From a virus, in IMG/VR virus record IMGVR_UViG_3300030388_001086, positions 1-34,872 of that record: a stretch of 34,872 nt of DNA, one strand, 5' to 3'. The translations under genes were made by a program, and so were the position numbers. Below are positions 26,697 through 33,695 of the stretch, in pieces. The first letter of the stretch is position 1; each line of letters opens with the position of its first letter. A model generated the notes under the pieces. It was not told the DNA's origin and made no database searches. It worked only from the letters and a program-made list of their open reading frames with translations.

Positions 26697-29600
26697 ATGG
26701 CTAGTAAATTTCCAATAGTATTTCACGAAGGTCAAGCGGCAGTAAATAAAAATTCAAATTTTTGTTTATACACTGAAGCTAATGTACATAAATACGCAAG
26801 TGATTCAAGTATAGATTTCTACACATTTAAGGAGGAAGCTAATGAAGCAGATTCACCAGAACAGTCTTATGTATTATTAGTTATTAAGAATACAGGTTCT
26901 GCAAATTCATTACTTAATATAGATAATATAGAAATGTTAAGTAATTTAACTAATAATCCTTTTTCATTAGTTACAGCATTTAGTGGTATAGGTAATGTAG
27001 GTACAACAGGTTTAAGTGCAGTAGCAACATTACCTACTGCTATTACTAATGCAGCAGGATATGCTCCTTTAAGCCCAGTACCTTTAGGTTATGTAAGAAT
27101 AAACGCAGGAGCTACAACTGTAGCAAACGTTAATACAGAATCTGATAGCCCACCTTCTAGTTTTGGTGTTAACGGAAGTGAAACTTATATACCTTTTTAT
27201 AATCCTTCTAGTATTACAACGGTAGGACATGAAATTGGAGCAACAAGTACTAACTACGGAGATGGTTTACAAACTTACCCACATTACGCATCAATTCTAG
27301 TTAAATGTGACCCTAATTCTCCTATGGTAATTACGGAAGGAGAAGTAACGCTAAGTATTACACAAAGTACTGGCTTTAACGTATCTATTAATCTAGTGAT
27401 GCAAGCCTTTAATGAAGGAAATTTAGCCTATCAACAAGGGTTTCTAACAGATTCTGGAGATGTTACTTTAAGTAACTCTTGGGGTTATACTCCAAATGCA
27501 GATTTTCCTACATTGACACCTCTTGTTAATTTTGCTGGCGTTGTAGATGCTAATGATTTAGTAGAAGATGTTCAAGATTTTGGATATTTCTTTACCGCAG
27601 CTCCTGATGTTACTACCTCTGCTTTAACACACAATTTTTTTATAGGTTATATGCCTGAAGGGTTTCAATATTTAGTGAACAATGCTTTGTTTGGTGGTTT
27701 AACAAATAAAGATGACACAGAAAGAGTCCCTTGCGTTAAAATATTTGACAATACAGCAACTCAAGGAGGGATTCAATTTTGGAATGATGGAACTTCTTTT
27801 CCAAATGGAGTAGTAAACCCAATTGCAGACGGTGATATGCCTTCTGGATTTATGATGGAAGCATTGTTTACTGATGACCCAGAACTTCCAACAGTTTACA
27901 TTCATTCTAGTACTACGTCTACAATTAATTTTCAATTTGCGACAGGTATTTCTACGGCATCTGCACAAATTTTAACGGCACAGCAAGTTCTTTATCTTGT
28001 GCTAGACCCAAAAGCAATACGTAATTTTAATAGTTATAAATTAGGAGATACAGTTGGAAGAGTACCTTACGTAAACGCTGCTACTTTAAATTCTGGAGGC
28101 CCAGCTTGGAGAGCTCAATTGAACGAATTTAGAGTGCCGCATAAAGATTTCTTTATTAATCAATCTAATAGCGGAGCAACACAAAACGAAAAAATACAAA
28201 TTGTTTCTGGTACATACAACCCTATGGGTATGAACCAACAACACTCTAGCAGGTTATTTGGGAAAGCAATTATTACACAATCTAATGATACGTTAGTTTA
28301 TTCTGTTGCTGATTCAACTACATTATATAATCATAATGAGGGAAATAATGCTACAGAGGGTGCAACAAATCATCATCGTAGTGCCACCTCTATTATAGCT
28401 AGAGATGTCTATCATAAATCTCAGATAAGTAGCCCTTTGACTGGAGCTGTATTAGATAAAATACAAGACATAAGTAAGAAAAATCCTACTAGCAATTCAA
28501 CTTCAAATGGAGCATTTTATATAACTAAACATTTACATATAAAGGATTTATTTAGATTTCCAGAAATATCTGCTAGTGATACAGGAGTTGTAGCCTCCAA
28601 TATACGACCTGTAGTTTGTTGGCAAAATTTCAATAATGAAGATAATTTTTATGCAAAACCTTTTGGTTGGAATTCTAGTGATTATGACGATGAAGTAATC
28701 ACACTCCTTGATGGAATTTCGTTAGGTACTGTAATAAAACCAATAATCGTAAACAATTTACAAGACGCTATATCTCCAATAGGAATAGTAGGTAATTTAA
28801 TAAGACCTAGCGGACATCATGTTGTGGCTACTAGTGGTCAAGAATCAAATACTAACAGCATTACATCAACTGGTACTGATTCCCAAGCTACAAATGTGTT
28901 TCAAAATGCTACAAATTTTGAGAGTTTAACTATTTCAGGCGTACCGTTAAAACAAAAATCTATTGCACTTCACACCGAATTAATTGCAGGTACTCTTCCT
29001 AACACTATAGATGAAGGATTTACTCAAGATAATAATTCTAGTGAAACTTATAAAGAAATGAATTGGAGTAGTAAAGCAGGTGGAGATGAAATTGGTAGGT
29101 ACACTTGTGTTACGTCTTTTTCTATACAACCAAAAGCTTTATTGAACGCTTCTTTTATTTTTGGTAGAATAGACTCATCTAGAGCTGAAAATAGTTTTTT
29201 AACACCTATATCCTTCTTTATGTATGCCCATGTTTATCCTCAATATAGTGGTGACCATTTAACAATATTCGGACCTAACTTAATATCGCCTACTAGTTTA
29301 TACTATACTACTTATGGGGCTGCAACTGATGCTTTAATAGCTGGTACTACTTATGCCGCAGGTGACGCAGTTACATCAGCACATATACTAGCTTTATCTC
29401 AGAGTTTAAGTATTGGAGATTTAGACGCAACTGGAGCAAGTGCTCAAGCGTTTGCATACGCTAGTGGGACAGCAAGCGCTGTTGCATATTACAAGAAGTA
29501 TCCGTTTAATGGTTCGGGTCTTATGAAGTTTGAAAATTATTTTGCAAGCTTTACAGAAATAACTGCTGCTGGTAGTAGTCCTTTTACGTCAGCTTATGGT

Positions 29601-30881
29601 ATTATACCAGGTCCAAGAAGGCAAGGAAGGTATACTGCAGATGGTAAAGCAATAGCAACTGGTTCACAGTTAAATAAAATTTATTCAGCAGATTTAAATT
29701 TAAATACTGCAGCAGCAACTTACGAATCGTTTTTACCAATAGAAGCAAAAATAGACAAAGCTGGTTGTGATTATAGAATACAGCTTGTAAATATTAGTCT
29801 TGATAATGAAATGATTCCTACTAATGGTACTGTTCCAGTATTATCAAATCCATTGTTTGAATGGGATTTTGCAAATCAAGCAAGTTCTGCAACTGAATTT
29901 GGAGTTCCTATAGCAGATGTTGCTACGAATCCTAAAACAGCACCTTTAACTACATTTGTAAGTTCTAGTAATAGAACTTTAGCAACGAGCACAGCTGTAG
30001 TAGATTTAGGAACTAATGCAGCTGCTTTAGGATGTAGAGTAAGTCAATTAGTAACATCTTCTACAGCATCGGCATTAAATAATGGTAGAACAATTGTTGC
30101 TGTATCAGGAAATAATATTACATTAAATGCTGTACCTAACTCAGACCAAAGTGGTAATCAAACATTAACTTTTAATTGGGCTAATAAAAATTACGCTTCT
30201 TGGGCTATTGTTCATGGTTCTAGAGCAGTTAGTGAAAACACTACGTTAAAAATTATTGATAGAACACCAAGCAAAAAACAATATTGGCAAAAATATGCTT
30301 CGTTTTATGTTAGACCGTTTGACTTCAATACTGACCAATCAACGTGGCCACAATCAGCATGGGATTTAACTAATAGAGCAGTTGGAGCTATGAGGTTTAT
30401 GTCGCTTGGTTCATTACGCCCATCAGAAGGTGGTTTAAGCACTTTAGATGGGGTAGCTGCATATTCTCAAAATGAATCTTTAATTGCACAATGGACTGAA
30501 CAACAAGATAATATGAGCGATTTTACAGACTCAGCAAACGGAACTCCTCATATATATTTTGGAATAAATAGAACTATAATTGAAGCAGCAAACCAAACTT
30601 CTGGAGTGTTTTATAACAGAGTAAGAATTCGTTATATTTTACACAATAAATTAGAGAATTATGGAGTTCACCAAGCAGATATAAATGGTTTACAATTTTC
30701 TGAAAATGGTAAAGGTCATAGTTTTCAAACAGGAGCAGGAACAAAAGCACATGTTTATGAGGATTCTTATTTAGTAAAAATGTCCTTTAGTGCTGTAGCA
30801 CCTACTTTAGAAATTTCTGATGTAGAAGGAGATGTAGCATCAGGAAGTACAACTATTGACTTTGGAACTATACACTCATAA
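26697..30881 (+). CDS. Large beta-rich adhesion protein (1394 aa)
   Basis: Ser/Thr/Asn/Ala-rich and mostly beta, without signal peptide or catalytic motif. Residues 36-80 (SDSSIDFYTF...LLVIKNTGSANSLLNIDNIEM) show the IDFGx...IxNTGSAxLxI layout of ASH / choice-of-anchor-D type Ig-like domains. The middle has no recognised family. The last 24 residues begin another such domain (ISDVEGD 1373-1379, then SGSTTIDFGTI) but stop before its second half, which appears at the start of the next gene in the same reading frame. Starts 1 nt after the preceding stop. Probably a tail appendage or receptor-binding protein, by context. Confidence 0.55.
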   Translation: MASKFPIVFHEGQAAVNKNSNFCLYTEANVHKYASDSSIDFYTFKEEANEADSPEQSYVLLVIKNTGSANSLLNIDNIEMLSNLTNNPFSLVTAFSGIGNVGTTGLSAVATLPTAITNAAGYAPLSPVPLGYVRINAGATTVANVNTESDSPPSSFGVNGSETYIPFYNPSSITTVGHEIGATSTNYGDGLQTYPHYASILVKCDPNSPMVITEGEVTLSITQSTGFNVSINLVMQAFNEGNLAYQQGFLTDSGDVTLSNSWGYTPNADFPTLTPLVNFAGVVDANDLVEDVQDFGYFFTAAPDVTTSALTHNFFIGYMPEGFQYLVNNALFGGLTNKDDTERVPCVKIFDNTATQGGIQFWNDGTSFPNGVVNPIADGDMPSGFMMEALFTDDPELPTVYIHSSTTSTINFQFATGISTASAQILTAQQVLYLVLDPKAIRNFNSYKLGDTVGRVPYVNAATLNSGGPAWRAQLNEFRVPHKDFFINQSNSGATQNEKIQIVSGTYNPMGMNQQHSSRLFGKAIITQSNDTLVYSVADSTTLYNHNEGNNATEGATNHHRSATSIIARDVYHKSQISSPLTGAVLDKIQDISKKNPTSNSTSNGAFYITKHLHIKDLFRFPEISASDTGVVASNIRPVVCWQNFNNEDNFYAKPFGWNSSDYDDEVITLLDGISLGTVIKPIIVNNLQDAISPIGIVGNLIRPSGHHVVATSGQESNTNSITSTGTDSQATNVFQNATNFESLTISGVPLKQKSIALHTELIAGTLPNTIDEGFTQDNNSSETYKEMNWSSKAGGDEIGRYTCVTSFSIQPKALLNASFIFGRIDSSRAENSFLTPISFFMYAHVYPQYSGDHLTIFGPNLISPTSLYYTTYGAATDALIAGTTYAAGDAVTSAHILALSQSLSIGDLDATGASAQAFAYASGTASAVAYYKKYPFNGSGLMKFENYFASFTEITAAGSSPFTSAYGIIPGPRRQGRYTADGKAIATGSQLNKIYSADLNLNTAAATYESFLPIEAKIDKAGCDYRIQLVNISLDNEMIPTNGTVPVLSNPLFEWDFANQASSATEFGVPIADVATNPKTAPLTTFVSSSNRTLATSTAVVDLGTNAAALGCRVSQLVTSSTASALNNGRTIVAVSGNNITLNAVPNSDQSGNQTLTFNWANKNYASWAIVHGSRAVSENTTLKIIDRTPSKKQYWQKYASFYVRPFDFNTDQSTWPQSAWDLTNRAVGAMRFMSLGSLRPSEGGLSTLDGVAAYSQNESLIAQWTEQQDNMSDFTDSANGTPHIYFGINRTIIEAANQTSGVFYNRVRIRYILHNKLENYGVHQADINGLQFSENGKGHSFQTGAGTKAHVYEDSYLVKMSFSAVAPTLEISDVEGDVASGSTTIDFGTIHS

Positions 30882-30884
30882 AGA

Positions 30885-31613
30885 ATGGCTTTTGAATCAG
30901 AACATGCCGTAAACGTTATAACTCCGACTGGTATTCCTGGTCGGAGACACGTTATGAAATTTACTGTTAGTAATGGAGGTGCTGTTTTAATAGATAAATT
31001 TTGGATTGATAATGAAAGCTCTAATTTAACTTTAGCAAACACCCCTTATGTAAATACTTCATTTGGTTCAGGTCAATTTCCTATGATGAAATGGTTTCCA
31101 TTTTTTTTAGACCCTACGTATGTTTTAAGTGGGGCTGGCGTTAGTGAGTTAGATTTTTTATATTATGATACTACTGGGCAGGGTGACGCTTTTCCATATC
31201 AGATTCTACCTAATGTAGATAATGGTTCTATTATACATCCTTTAAGTGATTGGAACGCTTTTGGTTTTTTTAATGGTTTTAATACAAGTGGTTATCTTAC
31301 TACTTCAATGCGTGATAATTACAGGTTAAAAAAACGAATATATTTACAAAATTTAGCGGGTACATCAGACACATTGACTATGAATATTTTGTTTTGCACT
31401 AATGTAATAGATAATTATAGTGGTGTATTGCGTATACATTATCAATCTATTAATGGATTAGGTGTATCAGAACAGAGACAAAGAATTATATCTTTAACAG
31501 GAAGTATAAATAAAACTAATATTACTGAAATAGATTACACAAGCTCTTCTATTATTTCAGAAATAGAAGGAGTAAATTTAGAGAGCCCATTTACATCAAT
31601 TGAACTTGGATAA
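30885..31613 (+). CDS. Adhesion-region protein (242 aa), in frame with the upstream gene
   Basis: The ATG lies one codon (AGA) after the TAA of the 1394-residue gene and in the same frame, so a single stop separates them. Residues 20-50 (HVMKFTVSNGGAVLIDKFWID) read as the second half of an ASH-like Ig domain whose first half ends the previous protein. The rest is beta-rich with aromatic residues (MKWFPFFLDP). The C-terminus ISEIEGVNLESPFTSIELG (224-242) repeats the ISDxEGD-type motif. No membrane segment or enzyme motif. Either a separate tail-appendage subunit or the distal part of one protein made by readthrough; the former is the default. Confidence 0.55.
   Translation: MAFESEHAVNVITPTGIPGRRHVMKFTVSNGGAVLIDKFWIDNESSNLTLANTPYVNTSFGSGQFPMMKWFPFFLDPTYVLSGAGVSELDFLYYDTTGQGDAFPYQILPNVDNGSIIHPLSDWNAFGFFNGFNTSGYLTTSMRDNYRLKKRIYLQNLAGTSDTLTMNILFCTNVIDNYSGVLRIHYQSINGLGVSEQRQRIISLTGSINKTNITEIDYTSSSIISEIEGVNLESPFTSIELG
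30922..30946 (+). repeat. GC-rich inverted repeat inside the 242-aa gene
   Basis: CTCCGAC (30922-30928) and GTCGGAG (30940-30946) are perfect inverted repeats with an 11-nt loop, 37 nt after the start codon. The stem is GC-rich against an AT-rich background and has no T-run behind it, so it is not a terminator. Function is unknown; it could affect translation of this gene or of the stop just upstream. Confidence 0.5.
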
Positions 31614-31615
31614 TT

Positions 31616-33145
31616 ATGCCATTAGCATTAATGAGTATTTCAGACTTAGAGGGAGATTTAAACTCTACAGTAAACGTTGGGTTTATAAAAGCTCCTACAC
31701 AATTTGACGGAACTACAACGCAAGTTATAAACCTTTCAGCATCGTGGAATATAATTTCTTTTTATATAGATACAACTTTGTTATCTAACTGGGACTCTTC
31801 TACTTATGATACTGATGTAAGTCAACCATACAAAATAAGCGAAATATTAAAACAATTTTTATTTAAGTTAGATTCTAATAATAATGAATACAATGTTTAT
31901 TCTACAAGCCAAAGTGAATTTATTGCTAACGTAATTATAGTAAAAGATAATTCAGGGTCTGTTTATTTACCTACTTTTGATTTTGACTCTATACATGGTT
32001 TAAGCTTGACTTATCAAAACACGACTATAAATGGTAACTTTCAAGGTCTTCAAATAAAAATGGCTAACCCAGGTTATTACATAAAACTTAGTGGACAAGC
32101 GTTGCAATTTACAACAGCTACAGAAGTTAACTTTCCTTTGCTTAATGGCTGGAATCTTATTAGCTACCCATCTCAAACATCAGTAAACGTAGCAGCATTT
32201 TTTGAAAACTTAACTGCTACAGGTAAATTAGAAATTGCAAAAGACTTTGTGGGGAGTGCTTATATACCTGATTTCTTTTACAATGGTATAGGGAATATGG
32301 TTGCAGGTCAAGGTTATCAATTAAAGGTAAATAATTGGACTGATGGGGATACTTTTTTAGCTAAAGTTGGCTCTTCTGAATTAGTAGATATAGAAGAAGA
32401 AGAAGTTGTTGTTGATAATGATGATGTAGTAATAATAGATGACACTTTTACTAATACAAACGTAAACATGGTTATTAAATTACCACAATCTCCAGTTATA
32501 GAGCTAGTAGATGTAGTAACTACTACATTAACTTTAGACATCAAAATAAAATTATTGCAAGAATTCTTAGACAAATCTATCAAACCAAAAACACTTACGG
32601 ACTTTGCACCTGAGCCTGTGTTTAAAGTAGAAGAATCTTTTGTTGAATCAGAGGGACTTTCTAATTTTACTTTAGAACTTAATCATCTTATATCTCAAAA
32701 TACTACACATTCCGAACCTTCAGGTCGTCATAAGATTGTACAAAATCATATTAACAGAAGTTGGTCGGTACATAAAGAACATGTAGGTTCAGACGGTCTT
32801 TCATTATTAAAAAAATTCCATGGAGAAATATTCAATGAAACTTTAAATTTTAAGTTTATAGCTTTTTCTTCTAATAAATCTCTTATAGTAGGCAGGTGTC
32901 CTGTTACTATTAAAAGACATCAGATATTAAAACAAATAACATTAGCTGTTAAAGGAGATGATACTCTTGTTAGTGGGTTAGATGGTTTAGCTGTAGACGA
33001 AATTTGTAAGATATATTTATTTACAGGTGAACAATATTTATTAATTAGCCCTGTTTTATCAAGTGGAGATTTAAAATTTGCCGATAAAAAAATAATATCT
33101 GTAACAAATTTTACTGTAGGTGAAGAATTATCTACTCCGCTTTAG
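31616..33145 (+). CDS. Surface protein with duplicated GWN-type repeat (509 aa)
   Basis: Starts with SISDLEGD (7-14), the same motif that ends the 1394-residue protein. Two copies of a beta repeat follow. Copy 1 has SWNIISFYID (43-52), KDNSGSVYLPTFDFDSIHGL (110-129) and GYYIKLSG (153-160); copy 2 has GWNLISYP (178-185), KDFVGSAYIPDFFYNGIGNM (209-228) and GQGYQLKV (231-238). This GWNxISxP...KDxxGSxYxP...GIGxM...GxGYQxK repeat is familiar from secreted proteins of marine Flavobacteriia and some marine phages. A Glu/Asp-rich linker (259-276) separates the C-terminal half, which I do not recognise. Probably a tail or capsid appendage. Stop codons are tandem TAG TAG. Confidence 0.55.
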   Translation: MPLALMSISDLEGDLNSTVNVGFIKAPTQFDGTTTQVINLSASWNIISFYIDTTLLSNWDSSTYDTDVSQPYKISEILKQFLFKLDSNNNEYNVYSTSQSEFIANVIIVKDNSGSVYLPTFDFDSIHGLSLTYQNTTINGNFQGLQIKMANPGYYIKLSGQALQFTTATEVNFPLLNGWNLISYPSQTSVNVAAFFENLTATGKLEIAKDFVGSAYIPDFFYNGIGNMVAGQGYQLKVNNWTDGDTFLAKVGSSELVDIEEEEVVVDNDDVVIIDDTFTNTNVNMVIKLPQSPVIELVDVVTTTLTLDIKIKLLQEFLDKSIKPKTLTDFAPEPVFKVEESFVESEGLSNFTLELNHLISQNTTHSEPSGRHKIVQNHINRSWSVHKEHVGSDGLSLLKKFHGEIFNETLNFKFIAFSSNKSLIVGRCPVTIKRHQILKQITLAVKGDDTLVSGLDGLAVDEICKIYLFTGEQYLLISPVLSSGDLKFADKKIISVTNFTVGEELSTPL

Positions 33146-33162
33146 TAGTTAAATATATTTAT

Positions 33163-33170
33163 TAAATTTG
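33163..33170 (+). promoter_or_regulatory. Candidate Bacteroidota-type promoter, -7 box TAAATTTG
   Basis: A second exact TAnnTTTG box lies in the only other sizeable gap of the fibre region (33146-33173). If centred at -7, transcription would start at about 33174, which is the A of the next ATG, so the transcript could be leaderless for the 44-codon frame or carry that frame as a leader for the gene at 33315. No clear -33 element is seen. Confidence 0.45.
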
Positions 33171-33173
33171 TCT

Positions 33174-33308
33174 ATGGAAGAAATTATCGTTACACTAACC
33201 TCTCCGTTATTAACAACAACCATTGTTAAAGGAAATATTACATTAAACGGAACATTAGTTACTACAGCGACAGTAACTCCTACAGGGCTAACAACAAAAA
33301 TAATATAA
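33174..33308 (+). CDS. Small Thr-rich beta protein (44 aa)
   Basis: An open frame from ATG to TAA encodes a 44-residue protein rich in Thr, Val, Ile and Leu with alternating hydrophobic residues (MEEIIVTLTSPLLTTTIVKG at the start). The first strand loosely resembles the start of the fibre at 33695 (LILNITLTSKDSPTVNLTV). It fills the gap between the promoter-like box and the adaptor gene 6 nt later with no wasted bases, which favours a real gene. No recognisable domain, signal or Shine-Dalgarno site. It may be a small fibre-base subunit, or an untranslated leader; the gene call is uncertain. Confidence 0.45.
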   Translation: MEEIIVTLTSPLLTTTIVKGNITLNGTLVTTATVTPTGLTTKII

Positions 33309-33314
33309 AATATC

Positions 33315-33695
33315 ATGGCATTAAAAATATCATCTGACGTATCTACCAATATAGATATAAGTTGCCGAAAAGGAGATAACTTTTTTTTAAACGCTGTTAT
33401 ATCAAATTCTGATGGAACAAGGTTTAATATATCAACTTATAATATTTTACAGCTTATTGTAACTAACGCTAACGACAATACAGTTCGTAAGTTTCATAAC
33501 ACATCTGGTACGGATGGAAATATAGATTTTTTTAGCACTATATCTTCTGCTAATCATGCAACTACAGGAATTTCTATAAATGCTGCAGGTGGTAAAATGA
33601 ATATACCAGCAGGAACTTATAAATACGTATTTAAAATAGCTAGTAACACTAATACACATACTATATTAGACGGTAAATTTAAAGTAATAGATTAA
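33315..33695 (+). CDS. Beta-rich fibre adaptor, BppU-N-terminal-like (126 aa)
   Basis: A shorter relative of the protein at 25413. Shared features are DVSTNIDISCRKGDNFFLNAVI (8-29; compare IAAEVNISARRNDTFTF), the following Asn-Ser-Asp-Gly turn, and PAGTYKYVFKI (98-108) then ILDGKFKVID (117-126) near the end. The pattern matches the small Ig-like domain at the N-terminus of phage baseplate upper proteins. Its stop overlaps the ATG of the downstream fibre (TAATG at 33693-33697), so adaptor and fibre are translationally coupled. It most likely anchors that fibre to the virion (inferred). Confidence 0.6.
   Translation: MALKISSDVSTNIDISCRKGDNFFLNAVISNSDGTRFNISTYNILQLIVTNANDNTVRKFHNTSGTDGNIDFFSTISSANHATTGISINAAGGKMNIPAGTYKYVFKIASNTNTHTILDGKFKVID

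Noticed and set aside
30879-30881. The in-frame stop as a simple sequencing or assembly error
   Set aside because: A start codon lies one codon later and both parts remain fully open, so two genes are the more economical reading; error cannot be excluded from sequence alone.
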